A stretch of 64,000 nt of DNA from Clostridium sp. 1001271st1 H5 (lineage in GTDB: Bacteria; Bacillota; Clostridia; Lachnospirales; Lachnospiraceae): assembly GCF_005845215.1 (NCBI RefSeq), contig NZ_SPHO01000011.1, forward strand, positions 124,001 to 188,000, written 5' to 3'. Positions 35,162-43,399 of the stretch are shown piece by piece (position 1 is the first letter of the stretch; each line of letters begins with the position of its first letter). The translations under genes and the position numbers were made by a program. Below the pieces are notes generated by a model. The model searched no databases and had not been told where the DNA came from. It was given only the letters and a program-made list of their open reading frames with translations.

Positions 35162-36202
35162 TTAATATTCTGTCAGTTCCACAATTACATTACTTTGCAG
35201 ATACAGCCAGTCCGTAAATTCTTTCGGGCTGGCTGTTCCTGTTTTTACAGCCTTTTTTCTCTGCAAGGCTTCTTTCTTAAAGTCGGAAAAGGCAGCCTGT
35301 ATTTTTTCCAGACGGTCAGCCGGAAAGCCTGCGGTATTCTTTACCCGGTTTATTTTGTTGCGCCAGTTCTGGCATTCATTTTTATAAAGCAGGTCATAGT
35401 TATTTTCTCTTGACCTCTCGTCAAATTCCCGCTTGTTTTGAAGCGCCTGTGCTTTTCGGCACTTGTCGCTGCACAGCTCATACCGCTGGCTCTTTGCCAG
35501 AAAATATTTTCCACAGACCTTGCACCGCCGGAAGCAAAGCCCCCAGTCATTCAGCCTGTTCAGATAATAGGTAATCAACGGGTAGAGGGACGCATAGGCA
35601 GACACACATTCTTCTGTGCGCCGGTTGTCCGGGAACCAGAGGTCAAGCCGGGTATCTTCTGACGGTGCGCCTTTGAAATAAAGGCTGCCAGCTTGAAAAT
35701 GTTTCGGTTTTCCTGTCTCCCTGTCAAAGCTCATGGCTTCGTTATGGAATACCCCGGTCAGGCTGCTCATTTTATCCATGAAGCGGTCACAGGCGGCGTT
35801 ACGGTCACGGGGTTCTCTGGCAAGCAGATAGCTGTTCCAGATACGGAACGCTACATACATTTTCAGAGGATCGTTGCTAAGATATTTTCCCCAGAGAAAT
35901 TCGCTTGCCGCCTGCTCCAGCTCCGGCTGTTTCCATCTGTTGGAGTGGAGGGCTTGCCGCAGCGGAGAAAGCCCATATAAGTTCCAATCTCTGTCCGTGT
36001 CATGCTCAAAGTTTATCAAAAAAGTTCCCAGTGGGCGTGTCATATCACAAAGCACCTCTGCGTTTTGGCTCCCGTTCAGCCGGAAGCGGATCTGCTGTTC
36101 TTCCCCAATCAAAATCCGCTCTTTCATTTTCTTCCTGTCCAGCGTCAGGACAAACAAAATCCTCTCAAAACATGGCTCATGCCGTATAAACTGATTCTCC
36201 AT
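35162..36202 (-). CDS. DUF6076-like protein with zinc-finger-like cysteines
   Basis: A 346-residue cytosolic protein resembling DUF6076 proteins, which I associate with mobilizable elements of gut Firmicutes. The start chosen is the ATG at 36202 behind a GGGGATAGGG stretch; an ATG at 36262 lies in an AT-rich promoter-like segment. A likely zinc ribbon is CFRRCKVCGKYFLAKSQRYELCSDKCRK (about residues 232-260), like those of CGNR-type or abortive-infection proteins. The rest is mostly charged helix. It faces away from the mobilization genes. A role in regulation or defence is only a guess. Confidence 0.65.
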   Translation of the reverse strand: MENQFIRHEPCFERILFVLTLDRKKMKERILIGEEQQIRFRLNGSQNAEVLCDMTRPLGTFLINFEHDTDRDWNLYGLSPLRQALHSNRWKQPELEQAASEFLWGKYLSNDPLKMYVAFRIWNSYLLAREPRDRNAACDRFMDKMSSLTGVFHNEAMSFDRETGKPKHFQAGSLYFKGAPSEDTRLDLWFPDNRRTEECVSAYASLYPLITYYLNRLNDWGLCFRRCKVCGKYFLAKSQRYELCSDKCRKAQALQNKREFDERSRENNYDLLYKNECQNWRNKINRVKNTAGFPADRLEKIQAAFSDFKKEALQRKKAVKTGTASPKEFTDWLYLQSNVIVELTEY

Positions 36203-36504
36203 CCCTATCCCCTGCCTTTGTTTATGGTAATTATATAATTCGGTTATATCAGTTACACTCATGGTATCGCAGAATCATTGTTTTGTCAAGGATAGTACGC
36301 TATGATGATTGCGGTTGGTAATTTCGTGCCACACAGTACCTTGACAAGTGAATGACCGTCCAAAAGGGATATGACCGGCAGGAGAAGTGACGCATCCGGC
36401 GCACCAATGCAGGGAAACACCGCAGGAATGGGGCAGGAAAACGGCTTTTGGGGAGAACGGCAGCAGGAAGCATTTTAACCTATTTGATTTATGGGAGGAA
36501 CAGA

Positions 36505-36729
36505 ATGAACGATAAAAAGAGATTGAACAGCTACGAGGATTTACCGCTGGTTCTGGATGTGGCGGACATTCAGCGGATTATGGGAATTTCAAGAGCGAGC
36601 GCCTATGAGCTGGTACACACACCCGGCTTTCCGGCGTTCCGCAGGGGCAGGCTTATCAAGGTCAGCAAAATTGCTTTCTTTGAATGGATGGCAAAAGGCT
36701 CCGAAACCGTACCGGGAAGCGACAAATAA
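36505..36729 (+). CDS. Excisionase-like helix-turn-helix protein
   Basis: A 74-residue protein; GGGAGG precedes the ATG at 36505. PLVLDVADIQRIMGISRASAYELVHTPGFPAFRRGRLIKVSKIAFFEWM is a MerR/AlpA-type winged HTH as in excisionases and in the DNA-binding proteins that start many mobilizable-element operons. It is the first gene of the plus-strand mobilization and replication run, so it may guide recombination directionality or control that operon. Confidence 0.8.
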   Translation: MNDKKRLNSYEDLPLVLDVADIQRIMGISRASAYELVHTPGFPAFRRGRLIKVSKIAFFEWMAKGSETVPGSDK

Positions 36730-36875
36730 GCGTGAGGTATCATTCCCTGACTGCAATACTGCCGTACTTTCCAAAGGGGCATACAGAGGGAAAAAACCTT
36801 AAAAATAATACCGAGACGCTACACCAAAACAGCCTATCTGCGTACATCAGATAGAAACGGAGAAAGGAGCCGGTT

Positions 36876-37079
36876 ATGGCAAGAATGAGTAACAAGCGAC
36901 GGCTGGAATGGTCTTTCTTCTTAAATGACCGCAGCCGTATCACTTACAACGAATTGTGCCGGAAATGCCAGCACGAATGTAAACAGAGCTTCCGGGCGGT
37001 TGTGGTTGACTGCCCGAAGTATCTTTCCAAGCGTTCCAAGAAAAAGGACAAGACTGCCGGAAACGGCAAAATCCCTTAG
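36876..37079 (+). CDS. Small basic cysteine-containing element protein
   Basis: A 67-residue protein with AAGGAG ahead of its ATG. CRKCQHECKQSF and VVDCPKY give four cysteines that could bind a metal, between a basic start and a very Lys-rich end (SKRSKKKDKTAGNGK). It lies immediately upstream of oriT, so it might be an accessory DNA-binding protein of the relaxosome. No named family is recognised. Confidence 0.6.
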   Translation: MARMSNKRRLEWSFFLNDRSRITYNELCRKCQHECKQSFRAVVVDCPKYLSKRSKKKDKTAGNGKIP

Positions 37080-37084
37080 GAACT

Positions 37085-37122
37085 AAGGGCGCACTTCTAT
37101 ACATAGTCTAAAGACCATGTAT
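37085..37122 (-). other. oriT: Origin of transfer (oriT), IncQ/MobQ-like
   Basis: On the minus strand an 11-bp near-perfect inverted repeat (ATACATGGTCT, 37122-37112, and AGACTATGTAT, 37109-37099, with one G-T pair and a two-base loop) is followed after two bases by AAGTGCGCCCT (37096-37086). As I recall, IncQ-type oriTs (RSF1010, pSC101, pTF1) place their nick in a core like AARTGCGCCCT just after such a repeat. The relaxase gene downstream is of the matching MobA/MobL type. The site lies just after the small Cys-rich gene, and the 240 bases beyond it hold no gene. Confidence 0.75.
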
Positions 37123-37365
37123 CGTGCGTCCTGCGGAGCTTACCTCTGCCGCTGATAAAATCAGCAATCCGAGGTCTGCGTTCGCTTCGCTCCGACAAGG
37201 TGGCTACACCCCCTTGCGCCGCTAAAGCGGCTATCCCCTGTGTACCCGCCCAAAAGAGAAATCCGCTCTGCGTTTTTCCCTTTTCATCGGGTTTTATAGA
37301 CGCACTGACACACGGACTGTCTGCGGATGGTCTTTCTTTATCTTATCAGTAAAGGATGTGAGAAC

Positions 37366-37683
37366 ATGGAAAAAACTTTGGAACAGTTGAAGCAGGAATA
37401 TGAAAAAACCGCTGTCCTGCTGGAACGGGAAAAACGGAAAATGCAGCGTTTGAAAAACCGGCAGGCGTATCTGGAAAGAGGTTCCCGGAAACAGAGGACG
37501 CACCGGCTGATTACCCGTGGGGCAGCCGTTGAGAGCATTGCGCCACAGACAAAGGAGCTGACCGAAACGGAATTTTATTCCCTCATGGAAAGCATTTTGA
37601 ATCTGCCGCAGGCGGAGCATTTCATCCGGTCTGCCGCAGAGAACCACGCCCGTATTTCCGGGCAGGAGAAAGGCGGTGACTAA
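37366..37683 (+). CDS. DUF3847 mobilization-associated protein
   Basis: A 105-residue, mostly coiled-coil protein (MEKTLEQLKQEYEKTAVLLEREKRKMQRLKNRQAYL) ending in a small helical domain. This is the layout of DUF3847 proteins that precede MobA/MobL relaxase genes and are thought to act like MobC accessory factors. GGATG-type spacing before the ATG at 37366 is acceptable, and the longer frame from 37327 is not supported. Its stop codon lies two bases before the relaxase start, so the two are probably translationally coupled. Confidence 0.8.
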   Translation: MEKTLEQLKQEYEKTAVLLEREKRKMQRLKNRQAYLERGSRKQRTHRLITRGAAVESIAPQTKELTETEFYSLMESILNLPQAEHFIRSAAENHARISGQEKGGD

Positions 37684-37685
37684 GG

Positions 37686-39158
37686 ATAGCACTTTATCAT
37701 TTTTCAATCGCACAGATAAAGCGCAGCGCCGGTCAGAGCGCCATTGCCAGCGCAGCCTATCGAGCCGGGGAGCGTCTTTACAGCAGCTACTATGGAGAAG
37801 TCAGCGACTACACCAAAAAGGGCGGCGTGATCGCTTCGGAAATCATGCTGCCGCCCCATGCGCCGGAAATATATCTTGACCGGGCGACCCTCTGGAATGC
37901 TGTGGAGAACTGCGAGAAACATCCAAAAGCACAGCTTGCCTATTCCTTTGATATTGCCATGCAGAATGAATTGACGCTGGAAGAAAACATGGAGCTGGCG
38001 AGGAAGTTCGTACAGGAGCAGTTTGTGACAAAAGGCATGATTGCCGACCTTGCTTTTCACAGCCCGGAGAAAGAGGACGGCGGCATCCCTAACCCGCATT
38101 TTCATGTGATGACAACCATGCGCCCTTTGAACCCGGATGGCACATGGGGACAAAAACAGCGTCGGGAATATCTTCTTGATGAAGATGGAAACCGAATCCG
38201 GGATAAAAACGGCGATTATATGTTTAACGCTGTCCATACAACAGGCTGGCATGAACCGGAAACGCTGGAACACTGGCGGGAGCAGTGGGCGGCTGCCGTT
38301 AATACAAAATTTGAGGAAAAAGGGCTGGATGTACGTATCGACCACCGTTCCTATGTGCGGCAGGGGCTTGACCTGATACCTACTGTCCACGAGGGAGCTA
38401 ATGTCCGGCAGATGGAAGCAAAGGGCATCCGCACCGAGAAAGGGGAACTGAACCGCTGGATTAAAGCCACCAACCGGCTCATGCAGGATGTGAGGAAGAA
38501 GATCAAAGCCCTGTTTGTCTGGATGGCAGAGGTAAAAGAAGAACTTTCCAAACCGCAGACACCGAGCCTTGCCGACCTGTTGATCGCTTATTACAACCAG
38601 CGCAACGCAGGGGCATGGAGCAATAAAGCCAGAACCGGAAACTTAAAGCAGTTTGCCGAAGCCGTCAATTATCTGACGGAAAACAAGCTGCTCACATTAG
38701 AGGATTTGCAGGAGCGTCTTTCCTCTGTCAACGAAGAATTTGAAGCGTTAAGCGACTCCATGAAAAAGAAATCTGCCCGGATAAAGGAATTGCAGGAATT
38801 GATACGGGAGGGCGAGAATTACCAGCGGCTAAAACCTGTTCATACGGAATTGAACAATATCAAGTTTAAGAAACAGAGGGAGAAATTTGAAACATCCCAC
38901 GATGCGGAGTTACGGCTGTTTTATGCCGCCCGCCGTATTTTGAAAGAAAAACTGGACGGAAAACCCATTGCCCTGAAAGCATGGAAACAGGAATACGCAC
39001 AGTTAAAAACAGAGTATGCCGAACTGTCTCCGCAGCACAAGCCACTCCGGGAGGAAGTCATACGGCTGCGGCAGGTGCAGAACGCCGTAGATACCGCACT
39101 GCGCCGGAGGGAGCAGCCACAGGAAGTACAGAGAAAGAACCATGAGATGGAGCTATGA
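37686..39158 (+). CDS. MobA/MobL family relaxase with ATA start
   Basis: A 490-residue relaxase that should nick oriT and pilot the strand during mobilization. The conserved N-terminus (ALYHFSIAQIKRSAGQSAIASAAYRAGERLYSSYY) is encoded from 37686 but begins with ATA; an in-frame TGA lies just upstream, and the next usual start is a GTG at 37827, codon 48. The catalytic Tyr25 in AAYRAGE would be lost from that GTG. The metal-binding HxH is NPHFHVMTT (about residue 140). The C-terminal half is a long charged coiled coil. Family members normally start MALYHF, so ATA is probably a mutated ATG. Activity may be low unless ATA initiates, helped by coupling to the upstream stop. Confidence 0.85.
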   Translation: MALYHFSIAQIKRSAGQSAIASAAYRAGERLYSSYYGEVSDYTKKGGVIASEIMLPPHAPEIYLDRATLWNAVENCEKHPKAQLAYSFDIAMQNELTLEENMELARKFVQEQFVTKGMIADLAFHSPEKEDGGIPNPHFHVMTTMRPLNPDGTWGQKQRREYLLDEDGNRIRDKNGDYMFNAVHTTGWHEPETLEHWREQWAAAVNTKFEEKGLDVRIDHRSYVRQGLDLIPTVHEGANVRQMEAKGIRTEKGELNRWIKATNRLMQDVRKKIKALFVWMAEVKEELSKPQTPSLADLLIAYYNQRNAGAWSNKARTGNLKQFAEAVNYLTENKLLTLEDLQERLSSVNEEFEALSDSMKKKSARIKELQELIREGENYQRLKPVHTELNNIKFKKQREKFETSHDAELRLFYAARRILKEKLDGKPIALKAWKQEYAQLKTEYAELSPQHKPLREEVIRLRQVQNAVDTALRRREQPQEVQRKNHEMEL

Positions 39159-39205
39159 TATAACCGGCAGCTTTACCGCTACCGGTATTTTTATGGAGGG
39201 AGCAT

Positions 39206-39946
39206 TTGAATGTATTTGAAGCGGTGAAACAGTCTGTTACCACCCGGCAGGCTGCTTCATTCTATGGAATCCGGGTGGGAAGAAACGGCATGGTCTGCTG
39301 TCCATTCCACAATGACCGCACGCCCAGCATGAAAGTGGACAGCCGCTTTTACTGCTTCGGCTGCGGGGCTTCCGGGGATGTGATCGACTTTGCCGCTTTG
39401 CTGCATGGATTGGGGAAACGGGAAGCTGCGGTCAGGCTTGCGGAGGACTTCGGCGTTTCCTATGAGAAATCCGGCAATGCGCCACCAGATAGGAAGCGTA
39501 ACAACAGGTCACAGCCCCGACAAAAATCAGCGGAGCAGAGATTTCAGGAAACGGAACGGTATTGTTTCCGGGTGCTATGCGATTATCTGCGCCTGCTGGA
39601 GCATTGGAAAACAGCATACGCCCCACAGCCGCAGGATGCCATCTGGCATCCTCTTTTTGTGGAAGCGTTGCAGAGGATAAGCTACACAGAATACCTTTTG
39701 GATATTTTGTTATACGGAGAAATAGAAGAAAAAGCGGCATTGATCGCCGCACAGGGAAAGGAGGTGTTGCGGCTTGAACAGCGAATTTCAGAGCTTGCCG
39801 CCGGAAACGCAGGAAGCGGTCAAAAGGACGATGGACACAATGGAACCGGCGCAGACACCGGCAGAAATCCGGGAAACATTAGAGGGGACGCAGAAAGGCG
39901 GCGTGAAGAACAGCATCCGAAACTGCCTGACGGTGTTCCAGCGTGA
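39206..39946 (+). CDS. CHC2 zinc-finger primase-like protein
   Basis: A 246-residue protein starting with TTG at 39206 behind GGAGGGAG; the overlapping ATG at 39210 is in another frame. CCPFHNDRTPSMKVDSRFYCFGCGASGDVIDFAALL is the CHC2 zinc ribbon of DnaG-type primases, here without the Toprim catalytic domain. The C-terminal half is helical and charged. In mobile elements such short proteins precede a VapE/D5-type helicase and support replication of the excised circle. It overlaps the next gene by 173 bases in another frame. Confidence 0.85.
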   Translation: MNVFEAVKQSVTTRQAASFYGIRVGRNGMVCCPFHNDRTPSMKVDSRFYCFGCGASGDVIDFAALLHGLGKREAAVRLAEDFGVSYEKSGNAPPDRKRNNRSQPRQKSAEQRFQETERYCFRVLCDYLRLLEHWKTAYAPQPQDAIWHPLFVEALQRISYTEYLLDILLYGEIEEKAALIAAQGKEVLRLEQRISELAAGNAGSGQKDDGHNGTGADTGRNPGNIRGDAERRREEQHPKLPDGVPA

Positions 39947-41171
39947 CCCTCTGTTTCGCGGGGCGCTGCGCCTGAACCTTTTGACGGAGCAGATTGACAT
40001 TGTGAAGCCGCTGGGCTGGGAGCGCACCAGTACCACGCTGACCGACATGGACATGAACTACCTGCTTTTGTATCTGGAAGAAAATTACGGGCTTACCAGC
40101 GAGAAAAAGGTGCAGAGCGCCATCAAGATTGTTGCCAATGAAAACCGCTACCATCCAGTCAGGGATTACCTGAACAGCCTGCAATGGGACGGCACAGAGC
40201 GCATCCGTTACGCCCTGCATCACTTTCTGGGAGCCGATACGGACGAATACACCTATGAAGCCTTGAAACTGTTCCTGATGGGAGCCATCCGGCGGGTATT
40301 CAGACCGGGGAGCAAGTTTGAGGTCATGCTCTGTCTGGTTGGTGGTCAGGGAGCCGGGAAATCTACCTTTTTCCGGCTGCTGGCAGGCAGGGACGAATGG
40401 TTTTCAGACGATTTGAAAAAGCTGGACGATGAAAATGTGTACCGCAAGCTTCAAGGGCATTGGATTATCGAGATGTCGGAGATGATTGCCACAGCCAACG
40501 CCAAGAGTATTGAGGAAATCAAGTCATTCTTAAGCCGCCAGAAAGAAACCTACAAAGTGCCGTATGAGACACATCCGGCAGACCGGCTGCGGCAATGTGT
40601 ATTTGGAGGGACGACCAACCGGCAGGACTTTTTGCCCCGTGACCGCACCGGCAACCGGCGCTTTCTCCCCGTGACGGTGTACCCGGAACGGGCGGAGGTT
40701 CACATACTGGACGATGAAGCGGCGGCGAGGGCGTATATCGAACAGATGTGGGCGGAAGCCATGACGGTTTACCGCAGTGGGAAGTATAAGCTGTCATTCA
40801 GCATAGAAATGAACCGATACCTGAACGCCCATCAGCAGGACTTCATGCAGGAGGACACACAGGCTGGCATGATCTACGCCTATTTGGAGGACTACACCGG
40901 CGACAGGGTATGTTCCAAGCAGCTTTATGAGGAAGCGCTGGGGAACTTAAATTCCCCGGCAGACTGGGAGACACGGGCAATCTGCGAGATTATGAATACC
41001 GGCATTGCGGGCGGCATCATACAGGGCTGGGTAGCCTACAAAAGCCCGAAGCGGTATAAGAAATACGGTTCTCAAAAAGGCTGGGAGCGTGTCAACCAAG
41101 CTCCGCCGGAGGGGGACGGTTTTCAGGAAATCACGGAAGAAGAAGCCCGGCAAATGGAACTTCCATTCTGA
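39774..41171 (+). CDS. VapE/D5-type replicative helicase
   Basis: A 465-residue AAA+ protein of the virulence-associated E family. It starts with TTG at 39774, seven bases after AGGAGGTG. Walker A is LVGGQGAGKSTFFRLL (about residue 190), Walker B lies in GHWIIEMSEM, and the sensor segment is FGGTTNRQDFLPRDRTGNRRFLPV. With the preceding zinc-ribbon protein it probably forms the primase-helicase for element replication. The first 57 codons overlap the primase gene. The iteron-like cluster begins at its 3' end (a copy at 41091-41097) and continues downstream. Confidence 0.88.
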   Translation: MNSEFQSLPPETQEAVKRTMDTMEPAQTPAEIRETLEGTQKGGVKNSIRNCLTVFQRDPLFRGALRLNLLTEQIDIVKPLGWERTSTTLTDMDMNYLLLYLEENYGLTSEKKVQSAIKIVANENRYHPVRDYLNSLQWDGTERIRYALHHFLGADTDEYTYEALKLFLMGAIRRVFRPGSKFEVMLCLVGGQGAGKSTFFRLLAGRDEWFSDDLKKLDDENVYRKLQGHWIIEMSEMIATANAKSIEEIKSFLSRQKETYKVPYETHPADRLRQCVFGGTTNRQDFLPRDRTGNRRFLPVTVYPERAEVHILDDEAAARAYIEQMWAEAMTVYRSGKYKLSFSIEMNRYLNAHQQDFMQEDTQAGMIYAYLEDYTGDRVCSKQLYEEALGNLNSPADWETRAICEIMNTGIAGGIIQGWVAYKSPKRYKKYGSQKGWERVNQAPPEGDGFQEITEEEARQMELPF

Positions 41172-41365
41172 AAAGCCACCGGTTGACAGTTTGGTTGACG
41201 CTTTGGTTGACAGCCGGTTGACGGGGAAAAGCCTGATATTTGGGGCATTTCTCTCCTTTGTCAACCATGTCAACCAAGAAATCAAAGAAAAAGTAAAAAG
41301 TAATAATAGAGCGCCTATGGATTGTTTTCAAAGTCTTTTCTGCCGGTTGACACGGTTTGGTTGAC
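41091..41365. repeat. Iteron-like GGTTGAC cluster, candidate replication origin
   Basis: GGTTGAC occurs nine times: forward at 41181, 41193, 41205, 41216, 41345 and 41359, and as GTCAACC at 41091, 41260 and 41269. The first four forward copies are 12, 12 and 11 bases apart, close to one helical turn. An A+T-rich stretch (41275-41320) lies in the middle. Iterons beside replication genes with an AT-rich unwinding region typify replication origins. An open frame here (41089-41364) only mirrors the repeats (VDSLVDALVDS) and is not called. Confidence 0.65.
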
Positions 41366-41441
41366 ACGGAGACAGTCTGCGGCTGTACACCTGTCTGACA
41401 TTCCCTTGTCGGGCATATTTCATTTATGGAGGTAACTGCCT

Positions 41442-41627
41442 ATGGCAAAAAGCAAAAACGAGAGCAATAACAAAAACAGCGGCACCCTGCTTACCGAAAA
41501 AGACGGCACCCAGTATTTTGTCATGGGGAAAGTCCGTATCAAGGTATCGGAGCATTTCGCACAGGATGGGAAGCCGCTTGACAGCCTGCTGGAAGATGTG
41601 ATCCAGCACGCTGCCGCCGCTTCCTGA
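41442..41627 (+). CDS. TnpW-like small transposon protein
   Basis: A 61-residue protein with GGAGG ahead of its ATG. The pattern GTLLTEKDGTQYFVMGKVRIKVSEHFAQDGKPLDSLLEDVIQHAA resembles the TnpW proteins encoded just before the serine recombinase in Tn4451-type elements. Its function is not established in that family; a regulatory role is plausible. Confidence 0.7.
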   Translation: MAKSKNESNNKNSGTLLTEKDGTQYFVMGKVRIKVSEHFAQDGKPLDSLLEDVIQHAAAAS

Positions 41628-41656
41628 AAAAATACGGAATAACGACTGTCAATCAG

Positions 41657-41704
41657 CCCACGCTTATGATATACTTGTACCAGCGAGTATTGTATAAGCG
41701 TGGG
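41657..41704 (+). other. Long hairpin before the recombinase gene
   Basis: CCCACGCTTAT (41657-41667) pairs perfectly with ATAAGCGTGGG (41694-41704), with further inner pairing of ATACT with AGTAT, and is followed by TTGTTTCTTTT. It could end transcription from upstream genes or act as an attenuator of the recombinase. CCACGCTTAT also occurs near the left end (29840-29849), so a protein-binding site is another option. Confidence 0.55.
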
Positions 41705-41734
41705 TTGTTTCTTTTAGAAGGAGGATTTTTAACC

Positions 41735-43357
41735 GTGAAACAACCATACAATACAACGATTTATAACACTGCACTATATTTGAGATTGAGCCGTGACGAT
41801 GAATTACAGGGGGAAAGCGGCAGTATCCAGACCCAGCGCATGATGCTTAGACAGTATGCCGCAGAGCATGGGCTGACCGTTGTAGACGAGTACATTGACG
41901 ACGGATGGAGTGGGACAAATTTCGAGCGTCCAAGTTTCCAAAGGATGATTGATGACATCGAAGACGGGAAAATCAACTGCGTTGTCACAAAGGACTTATC
42001 CCGTCTGGGAAGAAACTATATCCTGACCGGTCAGTACACGGAAATCTATTTCCCCAGCAAGGGAGTACGCTACATTGCCATCAATGACAATGTGGACACC
42101 ATCAACGGAGAAAGCGAGCTTGCACCGTTCTTAAACATCCTGAATGAAATGCACGCCCGACAGACCAGCAAAAAGGTCAAGGCTGCCATGCACACAAGAT
42201 TTGCCAATGGCGCACACTATGGAGCCTATGCACCGCTGGGCTATGTAAAAGACCCGGACAAAAAAGGTCATCTTCTGATCGACCCGGAAACACGCTGGAT
42301 TGTAGAGAAGATTTTTGACCTTGCTGTACACGGGCGTGGAGCCGCCAGCATTACACGGATTCTGGTGGAGGAAAAAGTACCTACCCCCGGCTGGCTGAAC
42401 TATGAAAGATACGGGACTTTCGCCAATATCTACGCCGGTGCGCCCGCAGAAAAAGCCTATGCGTGGACGATAGCACAGGTCAAGAGCATTTTGAAAGAGG
42501 AAACCTACATCGGTCACAGCATTCACAACAAGCAGAGCAACATTTCATTCAAGAACAAGAAAAAGGTGCGGAAGCCGCAGGAAGAATGGTATCGTGTGGA
42601 AAATACCCACGAAGCCATCATTTCTGAAGAAGTGTTCCAAAAAGTTCAGGAGCTGATTGCAAGCAGACGCAGGAAACGCAGAAACGGTACGACACAGATT
42701 TTCGCAGGATTGATAAAATGTGCAGACTGCGGATGGTCTTTAGCCTATGGGGAAAACAAGCAGAATAAGAACCCATACGGGTACTACCATTGCAGCAAGA
42801 ACGGGCAGGGATTACGCCAGTGTTCCATGCACTATATCCGCTATGATGTACTGTATGCCTATGTGCTTGCAAGACTGCAATACTGGTCTATGCTGGCACA
42901 GAAAGACGAGGACAAGCTGCTGAAACGCCTGCTCAATGCCAGCGACAGGGAAAGAAACTCTGCGAAGAAAAAGCAGGCTGCGGAGCTGAAAAAGGCAGAG
43001 AAGCGTAAAGCCGAGGTTGACGGGCTGTTTGCTAAAATGTATGAGGACTGGTCTGCCGGACGCATAACCGAGTATAACTTCAATATGCTGTCCGAGAAGT
43101 ACCAGAACGAGCAAAAGGAGCTTGAAACAAAAATAAGACAGCTTCACGAAATGATGGAAGCCGCCGTACAGACCGCAGCGGATGCTGAAAAGTGGATTGC
43201 CCTAATGAAACAGTATGTCAACCCTGTGGAGCTGACCGCCGAACTTCTGAACACTCTAATTGAAAAAATAACCGTCCACGAAGCTGTCAAGGGCGAGGAT
43301 GGAAGCCGTGAGCAGGAAGTAGAAATCTACTACCGCTTCATCGGCAAAATCGACTGA
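41735..43357 (+). CDS. Large serine recombinase (integrase/excisionase)
   Basis: A 540-residue recombinase of the TnpX/TndX type. The start is a GTG at 41735 ten bases after AGGAGG; a longer frame from 41666 runs through the upstream hairpin. The resolvase domain begins ALYLRLSRDDELQGESGSIQTQRMML with the nucleophile Ser, and continues with YIDDGWSGTNFERPSFQRMI and KDLSRLGRNY. A recombinase domain and a zinc ribbon (IKCADCGWSLAY with CSKNGQGLRQC) follow, then a coiled coil. Its stop is 22 bases from the right arm of attP. It should catalyse integration into, and excision from, the XRE gene. Confidence 0.95.
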   Translation: MKQPYNTTIYNTALYLRLSRDDELQGESGSIQTQRMMLRQYAAEHGLTVVDEYIDDGWSGTNFERPSFQRMIDDIEDGKINCVVTKDLSRLGRNYILTGQYTEIYFPSKGVRYIAINDNVDTINGESELAPFLNILNEMHARQTSKKVKAAMHTRFANGAHYGAYAPLGYVKDPDKKGHLLIDPETRWIVEKIFDLAVHGRGAASITRILVEEKVPTPGWLNYERYGTFANIYAGAPAEKAYAWTIAQVKSILKEETYIGHSIHNKQSNISFKNKKKVRKPQEEWYRVENTHEAIISEEVFQKVQELIASRRRKRRNGTTQIFAGLIKCADCGWSLAYGENKQNKNPYGYYHCSKNGQGLRQCSMHYIRYDVLYAYVLARLQYWSMLAQKDEDKLLKRLLNASDRERNSAKKKQAAELKKAEKRKAEVDGLFAKMYEDWSAGRITEYNFNMLSEKYQNEQKELETKIRQLHEMMEAAVQTAADAEKWIALMKQYVNPVELTAELLNTLIEKITVHEAVKGEDGSREQEVEIYYRFIGKID

Positions 43358-43379
43358 CCTTTCTTTTTTTACCCAACAA

Positions 43380-43399
43380 TATCTTTAATTAAGGGAAAC
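43380..43399 (+). other. attR: right end arm of the mobile element
   Basis: TATCTTTAATTAAGGGAAAC mirrors the left arm at 18 of 20 bases and ends in the core GGGAAAC. Host coding sequence resumes at 43400 in the frame of the interrupted XRE gene. Confidence 0.85.

Larger units (their letters stand above)
29796..43399. mobile_element. 13.6-kb integrative mobilizable element with serine recombinase
   Basis: Boundaries follow from the split XRE gene: joining base 29795 to 43400 restores an uninterrupted 359-codon frame reading SKWETGASCPDIALLCPLAR across the join. The core GGGAAAC is present at both ends. In order it carries an ABC transporter and two-component system, a DUF6076-like protein, an excisionase-like HTH, a small Cys-rich protein, oriT, a DUF3847 protein, relaxase, primase, VapE-like helicase, iteron-like repeats, a TnpW-like protein and a large serine recombinase at the right end. 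No type IV secretion genes are present, so it would need a helper for transfer. The recombinase, TnpW and mobilization genes suggest a relative of Tn4451-type elements. Confidence 0.9.

Noticed and set aside
41089..41364. 91-codon plus-strand gene overlapping the helicase end
   Set aside because: Its middle (VDSLVDALVDS) is simply the GGTTGAC repeats translated, and it has no ribosome site; the repeats are better explained as iterons.
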